A DNA stretch of 32,596 bases from positions 1-32,596 of the forward strand of contig CASDPK010000026.1 in assembly GCA_949282555.1 (NCBI GenBank). The letters are read 5' to 3'. Shown here piece by piece: positions 1 to 7,821 of this stretch. The notes beneath the pieces are model-generated. The model did no database searches. It was not told the DNA's origin and was given only the letters and a program-made list of their open reading frames with translations. Source of the stretch: an uncultured Lentisphaeraceae bacterium. Lineage in GTDB: Bacteria > Verrucomicrobiota > Kiritimatiellia > RFP12 > DVOR01. How positions within the stretch are numbered: the first letter of the stretch is position 1; every line of letters begins with the position of its first letter. The position numbers were made by a program, and so were the translations under genes.

Positions 1-86
1 TCTTTGGAAACGATTCTCCTTCCCGTCCTCCTCCTCTCCATCCCCCAGCCACCCAACTCACCTTCCAATTCCTCTAAAACTTTCCC

Positions 87-114
87 CGGACACTAGTGGT
101 GCTTGTGCTATAGT
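87..114 (+). promoter_or_regulatory. Promoter of the CoA-disulfide reductase gene, overlapped by an inverted repeat
   Basis: A -35-like CGGACA (87-92) and a -10 TATAGT (109-114) are separated by 16 bp, and the -10 carries the TGn extension. The predicted transcript start is near 121, leaving a leader of about 40 nt before the ATG at 161. An inverted repeat with arms at 84-95 and 111-121 (ACACTA facing TAGTGT, each flanked by a C or G run) covers both promoter boxes, as a repressor operator would. Promoter assignment is by eye. Confidence 0.55.
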
Positions 115-160
115 GTCGGGGTGCGTCCGAAGGCCGGGCGCAACCGAAGAGGAGACAGGA

Positions 161-1795
161 ATGAAAACGGTGATTGTGGGCGGCGTGGCCGCAGGAGCAG
201 GCACCGCCGCGCGTCTGCGGCGTCTGGACGAAACCATGGAGATTGTCCTTCTCGAAAGGGGAGAACACATTTCGTATGCGAACTGCGGGCTCCCTTACCA
301 CTTGGGCGGGGTGATCCCCGACCGCGACGATTTGTTGATTATGCCGGAGCCCAAGTTCCGCGCATGGTTCAATGTCGATGTCCGCACAGGAAACACCGTG
401 ACGGCCATTGACCGCGGCGCAAAGACGGTTCATGTCCGCCGTGCCGACGGAACGGAATACGACGAACCTTACGATCGGCTGGTTCTCGCGACAGGGGCGC
501 GTCCGCTTGACCTTGGGCTTCCGGGCAGCGACGATCCCCGCATTTGCCCGTTGTGGACCATCCCCGACATGGATCGCCTCATCGCGTTGGCCGCCCATGC
601 GCGCCGTGCGGTTGTCGTTGGGGGCGGTTTCATCGGATTGGAGGCGGCGGAGAATCTGCGGGGCCGCGGCCTCGACGTGACGGTGTTGCAACACTCCGAC
701 CATGTGTTGCCCTCAATCGATGCGGAAATGGCCTCCTATTTGGCCGCCGAGCTGGCGGAAGAGGGCATCGACGTTCGGCTCAACGCGGAGTTGGCCGGGT
801 TCCGCCGGGAAGGCGAGACCCTGTATGCCGAAATCCGGGGCGGCGACGCCCTCCCGGCCGATCTCGTGCTGATGAGCGTGGGGGTTCGCCCCAACAGCGA
901 ATTGGCCCGCGATGCCGGCCTCACCCTTGCCAAAAGCGGACACATCGCCGTCAATGCCCAACTGCAGACCTCTGACCCGAGCATCTACGCCGCGGGAGAC
1001 GTGGCCGAAGTCCGCGACCCGCTCACCGGGGGGCGTGCGGCCATTCCCTTGGCCGGCCCCGCCAACCGTCAGGCTCGCGTTGTCGCGAATGCCATCGCCG
1101 GGCTCCCCTCGGAATATCGTGGCAGCTGGGGAACCTCCGTGATTAAGGTTGGCCGACTCACCGCGGCGGCCACGGGATATACCGAGGCCCGCCTGCTTCG
1201 CGCCGGATTGCCTTACCGAAAAATCTACACCCATCCGGCCTCCAACGCCTCCTATTACCCCGGCGGCGCCCAAATGCACCTGAAGCTCCTCTTCTCCCCC
1301 GAAGACGGGCGGATCTACGGAGCCCAAGCGGTCGGGACCAAAGGCGTCGACAAACGTATCGACGTGATTGCCTCCGCCATGCAGAGCGGGCGCACGGCGA
1401 TGGATTTGGCCGAGCTTGAACTCGCCTACGCCCCACCCTTCTCCTCCGCCAAAGATCCGGTGAACTTCCTCGGCATGGTCGTCCAAAACATTCAGACCGG
1501 AAAGAGCGACCCTGTCTATGCCGAGGCCCTCCCCGCGGATGCGCAAGGCGTCGATGTCCGCGAACCCGCGGAAACGGCTCGCGGCAGCATCCCCGGATTC
1601 ATCAATATCCCTCTCGGAACCCTCCGCCAGCGATTGCATGAACTGGACCGGAGCCGGCCCGTGGTGGTCTCCTGCCAGGTCGGCTTGCGCGGCTATTTGG
1701 CCGAGCGGATTTTGACGCAACATGGGTTCCGGGCTCACAACCTTTCGGGCGGCTATTTGACGTGGAAAGCCGTTCACGCCACGCAACGCCCCTAA
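161..1795 (+). CDS. CoA-disulfide / persulfide reductase with C-terminal rhodanese domain
   Basis: A 544-aa flavoprotein of the pyridine nucleotide-disulfide oxidoreductase family. The FAD-binding Rossmann motif is at the N-terminus (VIVGGVAAGAGTAARLR, about residues 4-20). The single-cysteine active site SYANCGLPYHLGG has Cys42, the residue that identifies CoA-disulfide reductases. A second dinucleotide fold (VVVGGGFIGLEAAE) follows, then AAGDVAEV, then a dimerisation domain. The last ~90 residues are a rhodanese domain with a catalytic-loop cysteine near 505 (VVSCQVGLRG). This matches the CoADR-RHD/Npsr fusions known to reduce CoA persulfides, polysulfide or CoA disulfide with NAD(P)H. Likely roles are sulfur handling or thiol redox balance in the cytoplasm. 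ATG 161 is chosen because GAGGAG lies just upstream and the Rossmann fold starts at once. It is transcribed alone: a promoter precedes it and a hairpin follows. Confidence 0.9.
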   Translation: MKTVIVGGVAAGAGTAARLRRLDETMEIVLLERGEHISYANCGLPYHLGGVIPDRDDLLIMPEPKFRAWFNVDVRTGNTVTAIDRGAKTVHVRRADGTEYDEPYDRLVLATGARPLDLGLPGSDDPRICPLWTIPDMDRLIALAAHARRAVVVGGGFIGLEAAENLRGRGLDVTVLQHSDHVLPSIDAEMASYLAAELAEEGIDVRLNAELAGFRREGETLYAEIRGGDALPADLVLMSVGVRPNSELARDAGLTLAKSGHIAVNAQLQTSDPSIYAAGDVAEVRDPLTGGRAAIPLAGPANRQARVVANAIAGLPSEYRGSWGTSVIKVGRLTAAATGYTEARLLRAGLPYRKIYTHPASNASYYPGGAQMHLKLLFSPEDGRIYGAQAVGTKGVDKRIDVIASAMQSGRTAMDLAELELAYAPPFSSAKDPVNFLGMVVQNIQTGKSDPVYAEALPADAQGVDVREPAETARGSIPGFINIPLGTLRQRLHELDRSRPVVVSCQVGLRGYLAERILTQHGFRAHNLSGGYLTWKAVHATQRP

Positions 1796-1801
1796 CCATC
1801 G

Positions 1802-1828
1802 CCCCGCCCGCCCATCTTTCGGGCGGGG
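1802..1828 (+). terminator. GC-rich hairpin after the reductase gene
   Basis: A perfect 9-bp stem CCCCGCCCG / CGGGCGGGG with a 9-nt loop starts six bases after the stop codon. There is no clear U-tract after it, so it may act as a weak or factor-assisted terminator or as a 3'-end stabiliser. Confidence 0.6.
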
Positions 1829-1876
1829 TCCTATCCTTGTCTCGACCGCCGGTACCCTCTGCACAAGCGGCAGAGG

Positions 1877-1888
1877 TTGTGCTATGCT
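1877..1888 (+). promoter_or_regulatory. Extended -10 promoter of the GH20 gene
   Basis: TTGTGC is followed directly by TATGCT (1883-1888), a TGn-extended -10. The predicted start is near 1895, 25 nt before the ATG at 1920. No convincing -35 is visible. Confidence 0.4.
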
Positions 1889-1919
1889 GGGGGAGAGCCC
1901 ACCAACAAAAGGATTCATC

Positions 1920-3860
1920 ATGCGAAGTGCCCTATTTGCCGCTTTGGCATTGTTGACGACGGTTGCCGTCGCCGCCCCTTCTCCGATTGTTCCGTTGCCG
2001 ATCCGAATGGAGGCCTTGGACAACGAAGGATTCACGCTTACGGCGGGAAGCCGCATCGTGGCGGACGATGCGTTCCTTAAAGAAGCGGCTTATGCCGCAC
2101 GGGAACTCAACCGCGCCACGGGATTTGACCTTCAAGCGGCGAAAGCCGGATGGTTCTTCGGACGCGAAGGCGAGATCACCTTCCGCGAAGTTGAAGGACT
2201 TGGTCCGGAGGCCTATCGGCTCTCCGTCTCGGCCAAGGGAGTGCTGATTGAGGCCTCAACGCCCGCCGGCGCTTTCTATGGGTTTCAGACGCTCCGCCAG
2301 CTTCTGCCGGCCGAAATCTATGCCAAGGTGCCGCAGACCGGCGTGCGCTGGACGGTTCCGGCCGTCTCCATTGAGGACGCCCCCCGCCTGGCTTGGCGTG
2401 GCCTGATGGTGGATGAATGCCGCCACTTCATCGGCCCCGACGGTTTCCGTGCGATGATTGACGCCATGGCGGCCCACAAACTGAACACCCTCCATTGGCA
2501 CCTCACCGATGACCAGGGCTGGCGAATCGAAATCCGCAAGTATCCCCAAATCACGCTCAACGGCGCCCGCCGTGCCGAATCACCCAAGCGGTGGCAGCGC
2601 AACACCGGCGACGGGGTGCCCTATGGGTGGTTCTACTACACCCAGGAGCAGATCCGCGAGCTTGTGGCCTATGCCGCCGAGCGGCACGTCACGGTGGTGC
2701 CGGAGATCGAGATGCCCGGCCATGCCTTGGGCCTCCTCTCGGCCTTCCCCGACCTCGGTTGCACCGGAGGCCCCTACACCACGTGGAGCCGCTGGGGCGT
2801 TGCGCCGGATATCGCGTGCGCCGGCAATGACCGCACGTTGCGCGTGTATGAAGACATCCTCGACGAAGTCCTTGACCTCTTCCCCTCGAAGTTCATCCAC
2901 TGCGGTGGCGACGAAGCCCCCAAGACCCGTTGGAATGCCTGCCCGAAGTGTCAAAAGCGCATCGCGGATCTCGGTCTAGGCAACAGCCACCGTCTCCAGA
3001 GCTGGTTCATGCAGCACTTTGCCAACTACCTCGAAGCCCGCGGACGGCACCTGATTGGCTGGGATGAGATCCTCGAGGGCGGCCTGCCCCAAGGTGCGGC
3101 CGTGATGAGCTGGCGTGGCGCCCAGGGCGGCATCGCCGCGGCCAAACAGGGGCACGACGTGGTGATGAGCCCGAACTCCCACGCCTACTTGGATTACAAC
3201 CAAATGCTCCCGGACGATCCGTACGAATACATCGGCGGCAACGTTCCCCTCTCCAAGGTGTACGCGCTGAATCCGACCGACGGCATCCCCGAAGCCATGT
3301 GGAAGCACGTCATCGGCGTGCAGGGCAATCTGTGGGCGGAGTACATTTGGAATGCCGCAGAGCAGCAGTGGAAGGCATGGCCCCGTGCCGCCGCCATCGC
3401 GGAAGTGGGTTGGACGCCTCAAGGATTGCGCGACTGGAAGGGCTTCCGCGCACGCATGGAAGCCGATCATGCACGTTTGCGCATGATGGGCATCAACAGT
3501 GCCCCCCTTCCGGAGACCCCTGTCGCCCAGTGGAAGCCCGGCGACATCCCCACAGAGTGGGTGGTGCGCACATGGGATGTCTCGCCCCGCATCGCGGGAC
3601 CGGGAGACTATGAGGTGACCTTCCGCTTCACGGGAGGGAAATCACGCCTCGATATGCGCAACGTGGAGCTCCTCCTCAATGGCACCCGTGTCGCCATTGA
3701 TGCGCACGAGGGGCGCACCGGGGCCGAACACAAGGACAACGTCTATCGCCTCTCGTTGAAGGAGTGCCCCGAGAAGGTTCGGCTCACCTTGCGTGCCGAG
3801 GTGCGCACGGATGGCGACAACAACTCTTCCGGCAACATCTTCCTTCGGAAGGTGCGCTAA
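1920..3860 (+). CDS. Secreted beta-N-acetylhexosaminidase, GH20
   Basis: A 646-aa secreted glycosidase that removes terminal N-acetylglucosamine or N-acetylgalactosamine. Residues 1-19 form a signal peptide (MRSALFAALALLTTVAVAA). A GH20b-type N-domain spans roughly 20-150. The catalytic barrel shows HWHLTDDQGWR (192-202), PEIEMPGHA (261-269) and the catalytic pair Asp331-Glu332 in HCGGDEAP, which is the substrate-assisted mechanism signature. Late barrel motifs WDEILEGG and VQGNLWAEYIW are intact. After about residue 545 there is an extra beta-rich C-terminal module (NVELLLNGTRV), possibly carbohydrate-binding. ATG 1920 is preferred over upstream in-frame codons because AAAAGGA sits 6 nt before it and the signal peptide begins there. 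Substrate range (chitin oligomers, mucin or glycolipid glycans) cannot be read from sequence. Confidence 0.92.
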   Translation: MRSALFAALALLTTVAVAAPSPIVPLPIRMEALDNEGFTLTAGSRIVADDAFLKEAAYAARELNRATGFDLQAAKAGWFFGREGEITFREVEGLGPEAYRLSVSAKGVLIEASTPAGAFYGFQTLRQLLPAEIYAKVPQTGVRWTVPAVSIEDAPRLAWRGLMVDECRHFIGPDGFRAMIDAMAAHKLNTLHWHLTDDQGWRIEIRKYPQITLNGARRAESPKRWQRNTGDGVPYGWFYYTQEQIRELVAYAAERHVTVVPEIEMPGHALGLLSAFPDLGCTGGPYTTWSRWGVAPDIACAGNDRTLRVYEDILDEVLDLFPSKFIHCGGDEAPKTRWNACPKCQKRIADLGLGNSHRLQSWFMQHFANYLEARGRHLIGWDEILEGGLPQGAAVMSWRGAQGGIAAAKQGHDVVMSPNSHAYLDYNQMLPDDPYEYIGGNVPLSKVYALNPTDGIPEAMWKHVIGVQGNLWAEYIWNAAEQQWKAWPRAAAIAEVGWTPQGLRDWKGFRARMEADHARLRMMGINSAPLPETPVAQWKPGDIPTEWVVRTWDVSPRIAGPGDYEVTFRFTGGKSRLDMRNVELLLNGTRVAIDAHEGRTGAEHKDNVYRLSLKECPEKVRLTLRAEVRTDGDNNSSGNIFLRKVR

Positions 3861-3905
3861 TCCCACGGCTTCCATCGAAGATTCAGCCGGCCTCTAAAGC
3901 CTATC

Positions 3906-3961
3906 GAAATGCACTGCATCTCAAGCCGAGATGCTGTGCATCTTCTTATGGGATGCACCGG
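3906..3961. repeat. Intergenic GATGC-unit repeat, copy A
   Basis: Two imperfect palindromic units (3906-3922 and 3928-3945) face each other across a 5-nt loop and could form a long hairpin with one bulge and one mismatch. A third unit, GGGATGCACCGG, lies at 3950-3961. Related copies occur at 15797-15869 and 32435-32491. This copy fills most of the 104-bp gap between two convergent genes and ends three bases before the U32 stop codon, so it may also serve as a bidirectional terminator. Confidence 0.7.
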
Positions 3962-3964
3962 ACG

Positions 3965-5203
3965 CTACCGTAACGGCTGGGGCTCGGCAGGAAGGATACG
4001 GTAGACCTTATCCCCGGGGCGAACACGACCGGGAATCGTCAGCGTGGCCCACTCCCCACGCCCGACAGCCGTTGGCGTGGCTTCATCGCGGCGGAGCGCA
4101 CCGGCCACGAAATCAAGCACTCCGGTGGTGGGGCCGTGAATCGCCAGCCGCGCCCCAGGCGTCAAAGAACCGTCATGGACCAACACTTCCGCCACAGAGG
4201 GGCGAGCGTAGTAATTGCGGACGACGCCAAGATAAACCTTCCGCTCCGTCGCCAGATTGGCGTCATTCTCGGCGAACTGATCCCTCCCGGGACGCCCCAT
4301 CAAAAGCCCCTCGGAGAAGGGACGATGGTAAACCGCCTCGACGAGGCGCAGGCATTCGGCGCGCGTCGCTTCGTCATAAGCGTCCTGCGCGATGGCGTCC
4401 AAGGCCAGCCGATAGGCACGGGTCACATTCGCCACATACTCCGGATTGCGGGCGCGGCCCTCAATCTTCAACGAGGCCACCCCTGCCGCGACAAGCTCCG
4501 GCAGGAACGGAAGCGTGCAAAGGTCCTTGGCCGACAGGACAAAGGAATCGCCAATCTCAAACGCCGCCCCGGAACCCGGGCCATCCGGCACCTCGGTGAT
4601 GCGATAACGGCGGCGGCACGGTTGCAGACACTGACCGCGCGAAGCGGAACAGCCATACGCCATCTGCGAGAGGAAACAACGCCCACTCGTGGCCACGCAT
4701 TGTGCCCCATGGGCAAAGACCTCCAACGGCATCCCCGTTTCCTGGCCGATCGCCCGAATCTCCGACAGCGTACACTCTCGCGCAAGCACCACGCGCTCGA
4801 CCCCTTGCGACGCGAGGAAGCGCACGGTCTCCGCGTTGGAGGCGGACATTTGGGTGGAAACATGGACGGCCAGCCCCAAGGCCCGTGCCCGAAGAATCGC
4901 CGCCCAGTCTGAGACAATCACGGCATCCACCCCGGCTTCCGCCACACGTTGCAACGTCCGCCCCAAAAGCTCCAGTTCCTCTTGGTAGACGATGGTATTG
5001 AGCGTCACATAAAGCCGCTTGCCGCGGGCGTGCGCCTCCCGCACCAATGCCGGGAGTTGGTTGATTTCCAGCCGACCATCCAACGCACGGCGCATGTTGA
5101 ACCGCCCCACCCCAAGGTAAACGGCATCCGCGCCGTTCTCCAGCGCGGCATGGAAACAAGCGGGATCTCCCGCAGGCGCCAACAACTCAGGAAGCCGTTC
5201 CAT
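3965..5203 (-). CDS. U32-family protein (TrhP/YegQ-like, probable tRNA uridine hydroxylation)
   Basis: A 412-aa protein of the peptidase U32 family. It opens with the family hallmark ELLAPAGDP followed by ENGADAVYLGVGRFNMR. The central part contains the cysteine-rich stretch typical of the family (Cys in HGAQCVATSGRC, then YGCSASRGQC and LQPCRRRY), now thought to bind an iron-sulfur cluster. A SLKIEGRARNPEYV segment and a C-terminal beta domain follow. Members TrhP and RlhA are known for prephenate-dependent hydroxylation of tRNA or 23S rRNA, and older collagenase annotations are doubtful. At ~410 aa it is nearer TrhP than the ~650-aa RlhA. ATG 5203 has GGAAGGG upstream. It is the last gene of the minus-strand operon and overlaps the 3' end of the preceding gene by 17 bp. 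Confidence 0.85.
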   Translation of the reverse strand: MERLPELLAPAGDPACFHAALENGADAVYLGVGRFNMRRALDGRLEINQLPALVREAHARGKRLYVTLNTIVYQEELELLGRTLQRVAEAGVDAVIVSDWAAILRARALGLAVHVSTQMSASNAETVRFLASQGVERVVLARECTLSEIRAIGQETGMPLEVFAHGAQCVATSGRCFLSQMAYGCSASRGQCLQPCRRRYRITEVPDGPGSGAAFEIGDSFVLSAKDLCTLPFLPELVAAGVASLKIEGRARNPEYVANVTRAYRLALDAIAQDAYDEATRAECLRLVEAVYHRPFSEGLLMGRPGRDQFAENDANLATERKVYLGVVRNYYARPSVAEVLVHDGSLTPGARLAIHGPTTGVLDFVAGALRRDEATPTAVGRGEWATLTIPGRVRPGDKVYRILPAEPQPLR

Positions 5204-5585
5204 CACTACCCTTCCAATCCTCAGCTTGTCGTCTCGTGCCCGCATGGGAGACACTCGGGCACAGGGCCCCGACGACACAACACAGGGCAAAGAGCGCGGC
5301 CGGAGCCCATGCCAACCACGGAGGAACCCCAAGGCGAATCACAAGAAAAAAGGCTATCGCCACCGAAAAGAGCGCCCACCCCACGAGCGCTGGAGGCCAC
5401 CCCGCATCCCGAAGGCGTCCCCGAAGCGCGGTTTCCAGCGCCACGAGCGACACTAAGGCCACGGTCAGAGCCAACCAGTGAATCGCTTCCGGAACCACGC
5501 CCTTGCGCTGCACGCAAAACGCCAAGCCCCCAAAGGAAACGACCAGCCACAACACCGCATTCGTCCAAAAGATCCACCGCGTCAT
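5187..5585 (-). CDS. Small membrane protein with four predicted helices, function unknown
   Basis: A 132-aa protein with hydrophobic segments at about residues 4-24, 34-52, 65-84 and 89-109 and a polar C-terminal tail of ~20 residues. I do not recognise the family. The ATG at 5585 (MTRWIFWTNAV) is preferred because it begins just before the first helix and follows a purine-rich GACGAGAAAG. A GTG at 5660, in the same frame, would add 25 polar residues and overlap the upstream gene, and has no ribosome-binding site. Coding is supported by the gene's place in the operon and by the regular helix pattern. The gene is between the hydrolase lipoprotein and the U32 gene and overlaps the latter by 17 bp. 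Confidence 0.65.
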   Translation of the reverse strand: MTRWIFWTNAVLWLVVSFGGLAFCVQRKGVVPEAIHWLALTVALVSLVALETALRGRLRDAGWPPALVGWALFSVAIAFFLVIRLGVPPWLAWAPAALFALCCVVGALCPSVSHAGTRRQAEDWKGSDGTAS

Positions 5586-5638
5586 CGGCACTTTCTCGTC
5601 TGGCCACCAAAATCGAAGGCATCCCCGAAGAGCCGCGT

Positions 5639-6436
5639 TCACTGCAATGCCTCCAACCACGCCAGAAACGCGGCGAGTTGCGCCCCATCCTGTCTGTGCG
5701 CACTGATGTGATCCTCCCCCACAAGCGGCACCAACACCTTCGGCTCCGGCGCCGCGGCGAAAAGACGCTCCCCATGCGAAAAATCAATCAAGCGATCCGC
5801 GGTGCCATGATAAATGCGCACCGGGCAAGCGACGCCACGCCCCTCCGGGCCACCCCTCAGTTTATCCTCCGAGCGGAACCAATCCACCGGCAGAAAGCGC
5901 CCGAACCACGGCACCCCCAACAATGAAGTGAACGTGGAACCCAACAGCAATCCCGCGACCCGACGGCTCGCCGCGACCTCCACCGCGGCCGCACCGCCGA
6001 TGGAATATCCCTGAACGACCAATCGGCTGGGCTCCGCGCCCAGCCGCACCGCCGCATCGTAAAACGCCCGCGCATCCGCCTCGAAGGTCTCGACCGAAGG
6101 CGTGCCACGACCACAGCCATAGCCGCGATAATCCACGGCATACACTGTGGCATGACGCGCGAGCCCACGGACAATCCCGCGAAGATCGTGAAGATCCTCA
6201 CCATTCCCATGAAAGTAAAGCACCGACCACGGGCTCTGTTCGTTGCGCACCACCCAAAGGGTTCCGGTGGCATCCTCCCCCAGGGGAATCGACGCAGTCT
6301 GTGGCGTTCCGGAACGGAGCGGCGGACGGGGAAACGCGGCGACATCCGCCAAACGGCGCGCCCCTCCGCATGCCAGCACTGTCATCACGACCGGCACGAA
6401 GAGGAGATTGGCGCATTTCCCGAAACGTCGCCCCAT
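5639..6436 (-). CDS. Alpha/beta-hydrolase lipoprotein
   Basis: A 265-aa serine hydrolase. The N-terminus has basic residues, a hydrophobic stretch and a lipobox ending VLAC (Cys23), so it is probably a lipid-anchored envelope protein. The hydrolase fold shows an oxyanion-hole HGNGED (76-81), DYRGYGCGRG, the nucleophile elbow GYSIGG with Ser145, Asp214 in HGTADRL and His243 in EDHIS, so the triad is complete. This is the pattern of the YfhR/BEM46-like hydrolases, whose natural substrates are mostly unknown. ATG 6436 follows argH by 14 nt with GGAG in the gap. The next gene starts 53 nt after its stop. Nothing indicates the substrate, and co-transcription with argH does not imply a role in arginine synthesis. 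Confidence 0.82.
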   Translation of the reverse strand: MGRRFGKCANLLFVPVVMTVLACGGARRLADVAAFPRPPLRSGTPQTASIPLGEDATGTLWVVRNEQSPWSVLYFHGNGEDLHDLRGIVRGLARHATVYAVDYRGYGCGRGTPSVETFEADARAFYDAAVRLGAEPSRLVVQGYSIGGAAAVEVAASRRVAGLLLGSTFTSLLGVPWFGRFLPVDWFRSEDKLRGGPEGRGVACPVRIYHGTADRLIDFSHGERLFAAAPEPKVLVPLVGEDHISAHRQDGAQLAAFLAWLEALQ

Positions 6437-6450
6437 GTGGGCTCCGCCAC

Positions 6451-7821
6451 TTAGACGTTGAGAAGGTCGGCAAAGGCCGCATCAATCTTCGCCTGCGCGG
6501 CATGGATCTCGTCACGCAACGTTTCGGCGCGCTTCCGCAACATGGGGAAGTCCAGCCCGTTGGTGCCGCCGAGGTGCGTTTTCTGCGCGATGACGGCATC
6601 GGGGTCCATGCCACGGAGATCCTCGAGGTGGTCGCGCACCTGATGGTAGGCGTCACGGAAAGGCATCCCTCCCGCGACAAGCTCAAGGGCACGATCCGTC
6701 GCGAAAACGCCGGGCTCCGCAAACGCGGCGCGGCAGGCCTCGGGATTGACCTTGAGATTTTCCGCCATCAAGCGCATGATTCGCAAGGAAGCGCGGGTGA
6801 CCCGGAGGCCCTCCATGTAAAGCTCCTTCGTGTCCTGGAGGTCACGGTTGTACCCGCCGGGGAGGGCCTTGAGGATAACGTTGGCCGCCGTGGATTGTCC
6901 CAGCAGAAGCGCCGCCTTGGCACGGATCAGCTCAAGGACGTCGGGATTATACTTCTGCGGCATGATGGAGCTTCCGGTGCAGAGATCGCGCGGGAGCGTG
7001 AAGTAGCGAAACTCCGGCATCGAGAAGAGAATCAGATCCTCGGCAAGCCGGGAAAGCGAGAGCATCACCTGCGTGCATGCCGCGAGGAGCACCGCCTCAT
7101 CCTTCCCACGCGCACAAGAGGCATAAAACACGTTGTGGTGCGGGCGAGCGAAGGCAAGGAGATCCGAGGTGAGCTGGCGATCAATCGGCAACGGCACGCC
7201 ATATCCCGCGGCGGAACCAAGGGGACAGAGGTCATTGACCTTCCGCGCGGCCTCCAAAAGCGGCGCGTCATCCAAAAGCATCTCGGCGTAAGCGCTGGCC
7301 CACATGCCCACACTGCTCGGCATGGCGGGCTGAAGGTGGGTGCGGCCAACGAGTGGAATATCCCGATGGGCCTCGGCGAAGGCCAAAAGCGCCTCCGCGA
7401 GATCCGCCAGCTCCAACGCCAGCGCGTTGAGCTCGTTTCGGACGTGCAGGCGAATATCCACGGCCACTTGGTCGTTTCGGCTACGGCAGGTGTGGACCTT
7501 CTTGCCAAGATCGCCCAAGCGTTCCGTCAGGCGGCGCTCAACGGCGAGGTGCACATCCTGATCGGCCGCCGTGATGGTGAATGCCCCACGCTTTGCCTCT
7601 GCGATGATGTCCTTAAGCGCGCGAATCACGGCAACACGTTGCTCTTCCGTGAAAAGCGTCGGGCGGAAGGGCATCCGGGAAAGCATCGTGACATGCGCGG
7701 CGGTGCCGATGCAATCGGCCTCGGCGAGGGCAAGGTCGAGCACAGGGTCTTTGCCTTCCGTGAAGGCGAGAACATCTGGATTGATTTTTCCAACGGTTGT
7801 AGCGGTATCTTGCTGGCTCAT
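6451..7821 (-). CDS. argH: Argininosuccinate lyase
   Basis: A 456-aa enzyme that splits argininosuccinate into arginine and fumarate, the last step of arginine synthesis. Family motifs are present: LGDLGKKVH, SRNDQV (114-119), GRTHLQPAMP with His162, and the mobile catalytic loop GSSIMPQKYNPD (283-294). It belongs to the subtype that starts with FTEGKDPVLDL...AEAD and lacks the usual LWGGRF opening, as in Bacteroidetes-type enzymes. Small departures are HTCRSRND where HTGRSRND is common, and QDVHL where EDVHS or EDVHT is usual. The catalytic serine loop is intact, so it is probably active. The start overlaps the stop of the preceding gene by 4 bp (ATGA), which implies translational coupling. 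The substituted residues near the substrate site leave a small chance of a related lyase activity. Confidence 0.9.
   Translation of the reverse strand: MSQQDTATTVGKINPDVLAFTEGKDPVLDLALAEADCIGTAAHVTMLSRMPFRPTLFTEEQRVAVIRALKDIIAEAKRGAFTITAADQDVHLAVERRLTERLGDLGKKVHTCRSRNDQVAVDIRLHVRNELNALALELADLAEALLAFAEAHRDIPLVGRTHLQPAMPSSVGMWASAYAEMLLDDAPLLEAARKVNDLCPLGSAAGYGVPLPIDRQLTSDLLAFARPHHNVFYASCARGKDEAVLLAACTQVMLSLSRLAEDLILFSMPEFRYFTLPRDLCTGSSIMPQKYNPDVLELIRAKAALLLGQSTAANVILKALPGGYNRDLQDTKELYMEGLRVTRASLRIMRLMAENLKVNPEACRAAFAEPGVFATDRALELVAGGMPFRDAYHQVRDHLEDLRGMDPDAVIAQKTHLGGTNGLDFPMLRKRAETLRDEIHAAQAKIDAAFADLLNV

Noticed and set aside
1..60. Pyrimidine-rich stretch at the left edge, with a purine-rich stretch at the right edge (32525-32596)
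   Set aside because: They share only short words such as CACCTTCC when one is reverse-complemented; no terminal repeat or circularisation overlap is convincing.
3906..3945. Copy A of the GATGC repeat considered as a tRNA or small RNA gene
   Set aside because: It folds as one long hairpin with no cloverleaf, promoter or U-tract.
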